A stretch of DNA of 13,069 bases from an uncultured Christensenella sp. (GTDB lineage Bacteria > Bacillota > Clostridia > Christensenellales > UBA1242): the NCBI GenBank assembly GCA_949293925.1, contig CASFFI010000016.1, positions 1-13,069 of the forward strand, given 5' to 3'. Both the position numbers and the translations under genes were made by a program. How positions within the stretch are numbered: the first letter of the stretch is position 1; each line of letters begins with the position of its first letter. This document shows positions 6,080-13,002 of this stretch, piece after piece. The notes beneath the pieces are model-generated. The model did no database searches. It was not told where the DNA came from and worked only from the letters and a program-made list of their open reading frames with translations.

Positions 6080-7339
6080 ATGGAATTTTTTATAAGTCTT
6101 TGTTATGTTTTCTTTATCGGTAGTATCACCGGCTGGATTATGGAACTTTTTTACAGAAGATGGGCTGGTAAAGAATGGGTGAATCCTGGTTTTTTGGTTG
6201 GGCCTTATTTACCTATTTATGGGATAGGACTTGTAACACTTTTTTTGTTTTCTAAAATAGAAATTAATTTTATTGATAATAAACTATTGGAAATCGCAGT
6301 TTTTTTCATAATGATTATGCTGGTTATGACTATAATAGAGTTTATAGCTGGATTAATTTTTATAAAAGGACTGAAAGTAAAACTCTGGGATTATTCAAAA
6401 TCTTGGGGAAATATTTTAGGAATTATTTGTCCCACATTTAGTTTGTGTTGGGGTATAATAGGGACGGCTTATTATTATTTTATAAATCCTTTGATGGTTG
6501 ACTTTACGGCTAAACTAAATAATAGTATTATATACGCATTTATAATTGGTATTTTAGTTGGTGTATTTATAATTGATTGTGCATATTCATTTAAAATCGC
6601 TGATAAAATCAAAAAATACGCTAAAGAAAATAAACTTGTTATTGCTTACGAGAAATTAAAAGAATCATTTATAGAATTACAGAAAAACGAGGGGAGAAAA
6701 ACTAAATTTTTCACTTTAATAACTACACAAAAAAATTTGATTAATGCACTTGAAAATTACTCTAAAACAACTTCTAAAAATAATGAGTCTAATACTATTA
6801 TAAATAGATTAAAATTTATTATGCTATTAAATAATTTATTACTAATACTATTGGGTGTGTGGTCATTAGTTGATGCAAATAGTGTTGAAATAGTTATTGG
6901 TATAATTTTAGGAGTTATAATAATTTTAAGAGGAATAGAAAAGATAATTGAATTTGTATTAAATAGAGTTAACAAATTATTTATATTTAATCTTGTTGAA
7001 GGTATCATTTTAATTATTTTAGGCATTTTAGTTATTATTTTAGAAAAATATACTCTTACCGCTTTTACAATATTATTGCTAATTGTCTGCGTGTCCGAAC
7101 TTGCTTATTCTTTAAAATTAGTTATTAGTAAAGCAAAACAAAAAAAGATATTTATAGGCGAATTTATTTCAAGTTTAATTTATATTGCTTTAATAGTTCT
7201 TTTATCTATGTCTTTTTCAATGAATAAGGTTGAACTTTTCTTTGTTTATGGAATAGTACTTATTTTTCAAGGATTAAATTCAATTATATCAGTTGCTTTA
7301 TTTGAAAATCGCAAATCAAAAAAAATTAAAAATAATTAA
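6080..7339 (+). CDS. polytopic membrane protein: CmpB-like domain fused to DUF308/HdeD-like repeats
   Basis: A 419-residue integral membrane protein. The N-terminal half (about 1-175) has the PF06541 pattern, labelled 'putative ABC-transporter permease' in databases although transport is unproven: FFIGSITGWIMELFYRRW, VNPGFLVGPYLPIYGIG, LKVKLWDYS and several hydrophobic helices. A soluble, Lys/Asn-rich linker with helical character follows (about 185-250). The C-terminal part (about 250-410) has six hydrophobic segments in pairs with repeated G-I-I-L-G and G-x-x-x-I-I patterns such as LLILLGVWSLVDANSV and GIILIILGILVIILEKYTL, resembling DUF308/HdeD-type proteins. SD AGAGGGG precedes the ATG. 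It stands alone between AT-rich gaps and lacks an ATPase partner, so calling it a transporter is not justified. Membership of the second domain is my inference from its pattern. Confidence 0.75.
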   Translation: MEFFISLCYVFFIGSITGWIMELFYRRWAGKEWVNPGFLVGPYLPIYGIGLVTLFLFSKIEINFIDNKLLEIAVFFIMIMLVMTIIEFIAGLIFIKGLKVKLWDYSKSWGNILGIICPTFSLCWGIIGTAYYYFINPLMVDFTAKLNNSIIYAFIIGILVGVFIIDCAYSFKIADKIKKYAKENKLVIAYEKLKESFIELQKNEGRKTKFFTLITTQKNLINALENYSKTTSKNNESNTIINRLKFIMLLNNLLLILLGVWSLVDANSVEIVIGIILGVIIILRGIEKIIEFVLNRVNKLFIFNLVEGIILIILGILVIILEKYTLTAFTILLLIVCVSELAYSLKLVISKAKQKKIFIGEFISSLIYIALIVLLSMSFSMNKVELFFVYGIVLIFQGLNSIISVALFENRKSKKIKNN

Positions 7340-7357
7340 AAAATATTAAAAAAAGTG

Positions 7358-7386
7358 TTGTTATTTTATTCTTTTTGTGGTAGAAT
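7358..7386 (+). promoter_or_regulatory. promoter of the rimP-nusA-infB operon
   Basis: -35 TTGTTA (7358-7363), 17-nt spacer, -10 TAGAAT (7381-7386). The predicted start near 7393 gives a leader of about 65 nt that opens with the hairpin at 7400-7424. Confidence 0.8.
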
Positions 7387-7399
7387 ACTATTGTTGGGA

Positions 7400-7424
7400 G
7401 GGAGTAGGCGAAGAGCCTACTCCT
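7400..7424 (+). promoter_or_regulatory. GC-rich leader hairpin upstream of rimP
   Basis: GGAGTAGGC (7401-7409), loop GAAGA, GCCTACTCC (7415-7423): nine perfect pairs plus an outer G-U pair, the most stable short stem seen in the window. It starts a few bases from the predicted 5' end. The bases after it (TAATTGTTATC) are not a T-tract, so it is not a plain terminator; it could protect the RNA 5' end, attenuate, or be bound by a product of the operon. Confidence 0.7.
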
Positions 7425-7457
7425 AATTGTTATCTATATTTATTTTGTGAGGTTTTA

Positions 7458-7913
7458 ATGAAAGTTAAAGATTTAGTAACGAATGCTATCGAAAATGCGT
7501 TTGATGACGAAACCGTTAATCTAGTCGATGTTGACTATGTTAAACAAAATAATGGTTATCATTTAATTGTGTTCATTGATAAACAAGGCGGAGCAGATAT
7601 TAATGATTGTGAGAGAATTTCTAAAAAAATTGATCCAATAATTGATGAATTAAATCCGACTAATGATGAGCCATATTTTTTAGATGTTACATCGTATGGA
7701 CTTGATAAACCTTTGATTAAAGATTTTCAACTTGATAAATATTTAAACAAAACTGTTGTTGTAAAACTTTATTCTAAATTAAATGGTGTTAAGGAATTCA
7801 ATGCAACACTTTTAGGTTATGATAACAAAAATTATAAACTTAATTTCAATGAACAAGATATTGTGATTCAAAGAGATAAAGTGGCAATGCTATTGCCTTT
7901 TGTAGAGTTTTAA
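7458..7913 (+). CDS. rimP: ribosome maturation factor RimP
   Basis: A 151-residue factor for late assembly of the 30S subunit. The N-terminal alpha/beta domain shows VDVDYVKQNNGYHLIVFIDK, then DINDCERISKKIDPIIDE and the family block DVTSYGLDKPL; the C-terminal SH3-like domain (about 88-150) includes FNATLLGYD and ends AMLLPFVEF. The usual motif is SSPGLDRPL, so Pro is replaced by Tyr here. The start at 7458 is chosen because GAGGT (7449-7453) is well placed and the reading begins at the family's normal N-terminus; the frame stays open upstream only through the leader hairpin. It is the first gene of the operon, 9 nt before nusA. Confidence 0.93.
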   Translation: MKVKDLVTNAIENAFDDETVNLVDVDYVKQNNGYHLIVFIDKQGGADINDCERISKKIDPIIDELNPTNDEPYFLDVTSYGLDKPLIKDFQLDKYLNKTVVVKLYSKLNGVKEFNATLLGYDNKNYKLNFNEQDIVIQRDKVAMLLPFVEF

Positions 7914-7922
7914 GGAGATATT

Positions 7923-9044
7923 ATGGTTAATAAAGAATTTTTTAAAGCTTTCCAGGCTTTAATGGAAGAAAAAGGTCTTTCTCAAGAAGTTATTAAATCA
8001 ACTTTGGAAGCTGCTATGTCAGGCGCTTATAAAAAAAATTATGGCGAGGCTAAACCTGTAGAAGTTAGATTTATTCCTGAAAAGAATACTATTAAGTTCT
8101 ATTCGTATAAAACAGTAGTAGATGATGTCGTTGACCCTGAAAAAGAAATTTCTTTGCCAGAAGCTAAAAAGATTAAAAAAAGTTATAAAGTAGGTGATAG
8201 AATTTATAACGAAGAGTCTGTTAAAGAATTTAATCGTATTGCAGCACAAACTGCTAAACAGATAATTATTCAAAAAATGAAAGAAATTGAAAAGGCTAGT
8301 CTTTATTCTGATATAGCAGAAAAAGAGGGAAAATTAGTCGTTGCTAATGTTAAAAGAATTGACGGCGATAATATTTATCTTGAAATTGGAGGCACTTCAC
8401 TTGAAGGCTTATTAACTCCTCGTGATATTATGCCAGAAGACAAATTTCGTCCGGGCGACAAAGTAAAAGTTTTTGTTCGTCAAATAAAAGATGATTTTAG
8501 AGGGACTATTGTTCAAGTAACTAGAACTAATACAGGATTTGTAAAGAAATTGTTGGAACTTGAAGTCCCAGAACTTTCAAATGGCGACATTTCAATTGTT
8601 AATATCGTTAGAGAACCAGGTGTTAGAACTAAAATTGCTCTTTCCAAAAAAGACAAAAATTTGGACGCTGTGGGTGCGTGTATTGGTAACCGCGGAATGC
8701 GTATAAACAATGTAATTGCAGAATTAAAGGGTGAAAAAATAGACCTTATTAATTATTCTGACAATGCTGAAGAATATATTGCTAGTGCTTTGAGTCCTGC
8801 GACTGTTTCATCAGTTGTTGCAGATTCTGCTAGTATGACCGCCAAAGTATTAGTGCCTGAAAATAAATTGAGTTTAGCCATAGGTAAAAATGGTCATAAT
8901 GTTAGACTTGCTGCAAAGTTAACCGGTTACAAAATAGATGTAAAAGGCGTAAAAGAGAATGAAAAACAAGAAAATGATGTAACTACAGGAATTAATTTTG
9001 TTGTAGATGATTATGATAATATGTTTGATGATATTGAGGATTAA
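7923..9044 (+). CDS. nusA: transcription termination/antitermination factor NusA
   Basis: A 373-residue RNA-polymerase-binding factor that modulates pausing, intrinsic termination and antitermination. Domains in order: the NusA N-terminal domain (about 1-115, FFKAFQALMEEKG onward), an S1 RNA-binding domain (about 130-200, starting at KLVVANVKRIDGDNIYLEIG), and two KH domains (about 205-340) with GACIGNRGMRI and LSLAIGKNGHNVRLAAKLTG as the GxxG loops, then a short acidic C-terminus. This is the compact Bacillota form without the C-terminal AR repeats of proteobacteria. SD AAGGAG overlaps the rimP stop. Its own stop overlaps the next start as TAATG, implying translational coupling to rnpM. Confidence 0.96.
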   Translation: MVNKEFFKAFQALMEEKGLSQEVIKSTLEAAMSGAYKKNYGEAKPVEVRFIPEKNTIKFYSYKTVVDDVVDPEKEISLPEAKKIKKSYKVGDRIYNEESVKEFNRIAAQTAKQIIIQKMKEIEKASLYSDIAEKEGKLVVANVKRIDGDNIYLEIGGTSLEGLLTPRDIMPEDKFRPGDKVKVFVRQIKDDFRGTIVQVTRTNTGFVKKLLELEVPELSNGDISIVNIVREPGVRTKIALSKKDKNLDAVGACIGNRGMRINNVIAELKGEKIDLINYSDNAEEYIASALSPATVSSVVADSASMTAKVLVPENKLSLAIGKNGHNVRLAAKLTGYKIDVKGVKENEKQENDVTTGINFVVDDYDNMFDDIED

Positions 9045-9304
9045 TGATAAAGGTTAGAAGTTGTATAGCATGCAGACAAAAAAAACATAAAACAGATTTG
9101 ATTAGATTTGTAAAATCTAAAGATGGTGTAATTACGTTGGATAAAAATCAAAAACTGTTTGGAAGAAGTGCTTATGTCTGTAATTGTGATGAGTGTATAA
9201 AAAAACTTGTTGATAAAAAATTGTTGAACCGGGCTTTTAAATGTAATATTAGACCCGAGATATACGAAAATTTAAGAATTAGAGGTGATGAATTTGGCAG
9301 ATAA
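9044..9304 (+). CDS. rnpM: RNase P modulator RnpM (YlxR, DUF448)
   Basis: An 86-residue basic protein of the YlxR family, reported in Bacillus subtilis to bind RNase P RNA and modulate its activity. Characteristic pieces: RSCIACRQKK at the N-terminus, DLIRFVKSKDGVITLD, GRSAYVC (family usually GRGAYVC), and the final LNRAFKCNI helix. Six cysteines (7, 10, 46, 48, 51, 67) are more than many relatives have; two CxxC-like pairs could bind a metal, which is inference. The start overlaps the nusA stop by one base and the end overlaps the start of infB. The ylxQ gene that normally follows in Bacillota is absent. Confidence 0.9.
   Translation: MIKVRSCIACRQKKHKTDLIRFVKSKDGVITLDKNQKLFGRSAYVCNCDECIKKLVDKKLLNRAFKCNIRPEIYENLRIRGDEFGR
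9281..9287 (+). promoter_or_regulatory. ribosome binding site that decides the infB start
   Basis: AGAGGTG lies inside the end of rnpM. GTG at 9285 is part of the SD itself and ATG at 9288 follows with no useful spacing, whereas TTG at 9294 is 6 nt downstream, an ordinary distance. This favours TTG as the initiation codon of infB. Confidence 0.55.
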
Positions 9305-11795
9305 TAAAAATGTAAGTTTTGAAAATTTAAAATTGCTTGCTAATCTATATAATAGTGGGGAAGTGATGAAAATCACGCAAACAGTAAGAAATAGAAAGCT
9401 TGAAATGGAAACATATTGTAGAGATGCAAGAGCGAAGCAAAAAGAAATGCTTCTTATTTCTAGTGTAGAAACAAAGCCTAATGAAGATAATACCTCAAAA
9501 ACTATTGAAGAAAAGAAGATAGTTGAACCTTTAAAACAATCTAACAATGAAAGAATTGTAAATAGACAGCTTGATTACAACAAAAATTCTTTTAATAAAT
9601 TAAAACAAAGCAACAATTCTTCAAACTCTTCAAACTATTCAAATTCAAGAACAAATCAGTATAATCAGCAAAATCAAAACAGACCATCCCAATCACGATT
9701 TAATAATCAAAAGGATAAACAAAGTTATAATTCTAACAATAAATTTTCAAATCAGTTTAATAAAGATAAAAAACAATTAAATTCAAATAAACCTAATTTC
9801 TTATCAAAACCTGTGCAAAAGCCTAAATTTGATTTGCCAAATGTTGAAATAAAAAGAGAACCACCAAAGAAAAAACAAAATGAAAGATATGAAGAAAAGA
9901 AATCTACAAATAAGCGTACATTGTTAAGAAAAGGTCTAATAGTTGATGAAAGTCTATTTGATGAAGATAGAGATTTTACTAGAAAATATAGACTTAAAAA
10001 GAAAGAAGAAAAGAAAGAAGTCGTTCAAAAGCATAATGGTCCTGCCATTATCACAAGCGACAATGTTACAGTAAAGACCTTGTCTGAAGCAATGGGAAAA
10101 CCTGTAAGCGAAATTATTAAAAAGTTTATGTTACTCAATATGATGGTAACAATTAATTCTGTAATTGATTTTGACACTTGTGAACTTATTGCAAATGAAA
10201 TGGGTGTAGAGCTTCAATTAAAGAAATCGGAAACAGGTGAAGAAAAATTACACAAAATTGAAGAACATATAAAATCGTATTCTAAAGAAGAAAGCGTTGA
10301 AAGAAGTCCTATTGTTACAGTAATGGGACATGTTGACCACGGAAAAACATCTTTACTAGATTATATTAGAAAAACTAAAGTTACCGAAAAAGAAGCAGGT
10401 GGTATTACACAACACATAGGTGCATATCGAGTGAATGTTCAGGGCAAAAGTATTACATTTATAGATACTCCTGGGCACGAAGCCTTTACTGAAATGCGTG
10501 CAAGAGGTGCTCAAGTTACAGATATTGCTATTTTAGTAGTTGCTGCAGATGATGGTATAATGCCACAAACTATTGAAGCTATTAACCATATCAAAGCGGC
10601 GAATTGTCCTATGATTGTTGCAATCAACAAGATGGATAAACCTCAGGCAAATCCTGAAAAAATTTTAACCCAACTTGCAGAACAGGGTGTATTGCCAGAA
10701 GAATGGGGTGGAGATGCTATTGTTGTTAAAATTTCCGCTTTAACAGGTGAGGGTATTGATAAACTTTTAGAGACAATTTTGTTGGTTGCTGAACTTTCTG
10801 ATTTAACCTGTAACCCTAATGTACCTGCTATCGGTAGCATTATTGAAGCAAGACTTGATAAGGGTAAAGGTGCAGTTTCTTCTGTGCTTGTAAAAGATGG
10901 TACTCTACACATAGGGGACACTATTGTGTCGGGAACTTCTATCTGTAAGGTTAAAGCAATGATGGATGAAAACGGCAAACGATTAAAAGAAGCTGGGCCT
11001 TCTTGTCCTGTGCAGGTTTTAGGATTTGATACTGTGCCTGTTTCTGGTGAGACATTCACTGTAGTCGATGAAAAACTGTCAAAAGAAATTGTTCAAGAAA
11101 GAGTTGCAAAACTTAAAAATGCTTTGGCTAATACTACTAGTGCAAATTCGTTAGAAGATTTAATTGCAAAAACTAGCAATAACAATGTTAAAGTTTTAAA
11201 TATGATTTTGAAAGCAGATGTTACAGGTTCTTTGCAAGCCATAATTCAATCTATTGCAAAATTAAACAATGATGAAATTAAAGTAAATATTTTGCATAGC
11301 GGTGTGGGTGCTATTACCGAATCTGATGTAATTTTAGCAGAAGCTTCAAATGCTATTATTGTTGCATTTAATATTAAAACGGATGCAAAAGTTAAGTCTA
11401 GTGCTGATAAATTGAAGGTTAAAATTAGTGAATATAATATTATTTATGACTTATTAGATAATATCGAACGCGTAATGAAAGGTATGAAAGAACCTAAATT
11501 TGAGGAAGAATATTTAGGGCGTGCTGAAATTATTATGGTATTCAAACTTTCATCAAATGGATATGTCGCAGGGTCATCTGTAAAAGATGGTAAAATTGTT
11601 AGAAATGCTCATTGTAGAATATTGCGTGATGGCGAGGAAATTGTTAAAACTACAATTTCTAGTGTGAAAATTGTCAAAGATGATGTAAAAGAAGCTTTAA
11701 AGGGAAGAGAATGTGGCATTAAATTCCAAAATTTTGATGAGTTTAAAGTTGGCGATATAATAGAATGCTTTAATTTAAAGCAAATTGATTTATAG
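9294..11795 (+). CDS. infB: translation initiation factor IF-2
   Basis: GTPase of about 833 residues that places initiator tRNA on the 30S subunit and promotes subunit joining. The N-terminal 70 residues (ENLKLLANLYNSGEVMKI onward) are helical and do not look like the usual IF2_N module. Next is a long disordered linker very rich in Asn, Gln, Ser and Lys (about 75-205), then an IF2_N domain (about 248-310). The G domain follows with all GTPase motifs: GHVDHGKT (from 345), DTPGHEAFTEMRARG, INKMDKP and the SAL motif in KISALTGEG. Beta-barrel domains II to IV complete it (DKGKGAVSSVLVKDG, LKADVTGSLQAI, ILHSGVGAITESDV, the C-terminal fMet-tRNA-binding barrel). The start is probably TTG at 9294; ATG 9288 is the alternative. 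The stop TAG merges with the SD of rbfA. Confidence 0.94.
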   Translation: MADNKNVSFENLKLLANLYNSGEVMKITQTVRNRKLEMETYCRDARAKQKEMLLISSVETKPNEDNTSKTIEEKKIVEPLKQSNNERIVNRQLDYNKNSFNKLKQSNNSSNSSNYSNSRTNQYNQQNQNRPSQSRFNNQKDKQSYNSNNKFSNQFNKDKKQLNSNKPNFLSKPVQKPKFDLPNVEIKREPPKKKQNERYEEKKSTNKRTLLRKGLIVDESLFDEDRDFTRKYRLKKKEEKKEVVQKHNGPAIITSDNVTVKTLSEAMGKPVSEIIKKFMLLNMMVTINSVIDFDTCELIANEMGVELQLKKSETGEEKLHKIEEHIKSYSKEESVERSPIVTVMGHVDHGKTSLLDYIRKTKVTEKEAGGITQHIGAYRVNVQGKSITFIDTPGHEAFTEMRARGAQVTDIAILVVAADDGIMPQTIEAINHIKAANCPMIVAINKMDKPQANPEKILTQLAEQGVLPEEWGGDAIVVKISALTGEGIDKLLETILLVAELSDLTCNPNVPAIGSIIEARLDKGKGAVSSVLVKDGTLHIGDTIVSGTSICKVKAMMDENGKRLKEAGPSCPVQVLGFDTVPVSGETFTVVDEKLSKEIVQERVAKLKNALANTTSANSLEDLIAKTSNNNVKVLNMILKADVTGSLQAIIQSIAKLNNDEIKVNILHSGVGAITESDVILAEASNAIIVAFNIKTDAKVKSSADKLKVKISEYNIIYDLLDNIERVMKGMKEPKFEEEYLGRAEIIMVFKLSSNGYVAGSSVKDGKIVRNAHCRILRDGEEIVKTTISSVKIVKDDVKEALKGRECGIKFQNFDEFKVGDIIECFNLKQIDL

Positions 11796-11802
11796 GTGAA
11801 TT

Positions 11803-12168
11803 ATGAATAATAGGTTAGATAGAGTGAATGCTGAAATTAAAAGAGAAGTAAGTATTATTATAAATAACAAACTAAGAGACCCTCAAATCACAGACTTAAT
11901 AAGTGTTACCGATTGTGAGGTATCACCAGATTTAAGTAGTTGCAAAGTATTTATTTCTGCGTTTGGAAATATGGATAAACAAGATTTATTAAATCGTATA
12001 AAAGGTGCTGGTGGCTTTATTCGAAAGGAATTGGCTCATAGTATTAGACTTAGAGTTACTCCAAGACTTGAATTTTTCTTGGATAATTCAATAGATTATG
12101 GTAAAAAAATTGACGATATGTTAAAAAATATTAAATATTCGTCTGATGATTTTAAAGATAATAACTAG
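11803..12168 (+). CDS. rbfA: 30S ribosome-binding factor RbfA
   Basis: A 121-residue single-domain KH-fold protein that binds the 16S rRNA 5' helix region and finishes 30S maturation. RLDRVNAEIKREVSIIINNK at the N-terminus, LRDPQI, the ISVTDCEVSPDLSSCKVFIS strand region and LRVTPRLEFFLDNSIDYGKKI are all typical, and length is normal. The SD AGGTGA overlaps the infB stop. Seven nt separate it from infB and 8 nt from truB. In many Bacillota nrnA follows rbfA; here truB follows directly. Confidence 0.93.
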   Translation: MNNRLDRVNAEIKREVSIIINNKLRDPQITDLISVTDCEVSPDLSSCKVFISAFGNMDKQDLLNRIKGAGGFIRKELAHSIRLRVTPRLEFFLDNSIDYGKKIDDMLKNIKYSSDDFKDNN

Positions 12169-12176
12169 GTGGTATT

Positions 12177-12872
12177 ATGGACGGCTTTTTAGTTGTAAAT
12201 AAAGCAGAAGGTTGGACTTCAAATGATGTAGTTGTAAAATGTAGAAATTTGTTAAAAGAAAGCAAAGTGGGGCATTTGGGAACACTTGACCCTATGGCTA
12301 CAGGCGTTTTGGTATTAACTATTGGAAAGGCTACAAAAACTTTTGAAAGTTTTAAAAGCAAAGATAAAGAATATATTGCAAGAATAAAATTTGGCATTTT
12401 GACTGATAGTTTGGATATAACCGGTAAAATAGAAGAAGTCGACAATGAGGCAAGTCAAAAGGTAAATGAACTAGCAATTCGAAAAAATCTAGATAAATTC
12501 ATAGGTAAAATTTCACAAATACCACCAAAATTTTCAGCAAAAAAAATAAATGGAAAGAAAGCTTACGACTTGGCAAGAGAAAAAAAAGAAGTGGTGTTAG
12601 CACCTTGCGAAGTAGAAATAAAATCGTTTAATCTAATTTCATTTGACCTCACATCTTTAGAAGGAGAGTTTCAAATTGTATGCTCGGGTGGCACTTACAT
12701 AAGGTCGCTTGCAAGAGACTTAGGCGAAAGCTTAAATACAGTAGCAACTTTGACAAAACTTGAAAGAACAAGGGTTGGGTACTTTCATATTGATGAAGCG
12801 ATTGACAATTCAGAATTAAAAAAAGAAAATATTGAAAAAATACAAAAATCTATATTGCATTTAAATTTATAA
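12177..12872 (+). CDS. truB: tRNA pseudouridine-55 synthase TruB, short form
   Basis: Enzyme making pseudouridine 55 in the T-loop of tRNAs. The catalytic aspartate is D38 in GHLGTLDPMATGVL, followed by the KEYIARIKFGILTDSLDITG block with active-site Tyr66, the FSAKKINGKKAYDLAR segment, and GGTYIRSLARDLGE with the arginine/aspartate pair. At 231 residues it is clearly shorter than the roughly 290-310 residues common in Bacillota: it stops shortly after VGYFHIDEAI, leaving out the C-terminal TruB_C/PUA-like domain that helps grip tRNA. The stop is clean and followed at once by another promoter, so this is a natural short form or an old truncation rather than a frameshift visible here. SD AGGTGG precedes the ATG. 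It is the last gene of the rimP operon; ribF does not follow. Confidence 0.93.
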   Translation: MDGFLVVNKAEGWTSNDVVVKCRNLLKESKVGHLGTLDPMATGVLVLTIGKATKTFESFKSKDKEYIARIKFGILTDSLDITGKIEEVDNEASQKVNELAIRKNLDKFIGKISQIPPKFSAKKINGKKAYDLAREKKEVVLAPCEVEIKSFNLISFDLTSLEGEFQIVCSGGTYIRSLARDLGESLNTVATLTKLERTRVGYFHIDEAIDNSELKKENIEKIQKSILHLNL

Positions 12873-12876
12873 ATTA

Positions 12877-12905
12877 TTTACAAATATATAGTTATGTGAT
12901 ATAAT
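12877..12905 (+). promoter_or_regulatory. strong extended -10 promoter of the EF-P-like gene
   Basis: -35 TTTACA (12877-12882), 17-nt spacer, -10 TATAAT (12900-12905) with TG at 12897-12898. It begins 4 nt after the truB stop and gives a leader of about 90 nt. It is the closest match to consensus in the window. Confidence 0.85.
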
Positions 12906-12912
12906 AACATTA

Positions 12913-12950
12913 AGTTTTGATGATGAATTTAATGGTCAATTCAAAAAACT
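12913..12950 (+). other. possible leader stem-loop before the EF-P-like gene
   Basis: Two stacked arms, AGTTTT/AAAACT (12913-12918, 12945-12950) and GAATT/AATTC (12925-12929, 12938-12942), separated by an asymmetric internal loop. The predicted transcript starts right at its base. It is AT-rich and weak, and no riboswitch family is recognised. Confidence 0.25.
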
Positions 12951-13002
12951 AAATATCTATTATCATATAAATTTTTATTACGAATATTAAAAGGAGAAAA
13001 TT

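Noticed and set aside
7377..7457. Upstream in-frame GTG extension of rimP
   Set aside because: It would run through the -10 box and the leader hairpin, upstream of the likely transcription start; the ATG at 7458 has an SD and matches the family N-terminus.
10643..11059. Long minus-strand open frame inside infB
   Set aside because: It is the antisense shadow of a strongly conserved GTPase gene, without an SD or recognisable domain.
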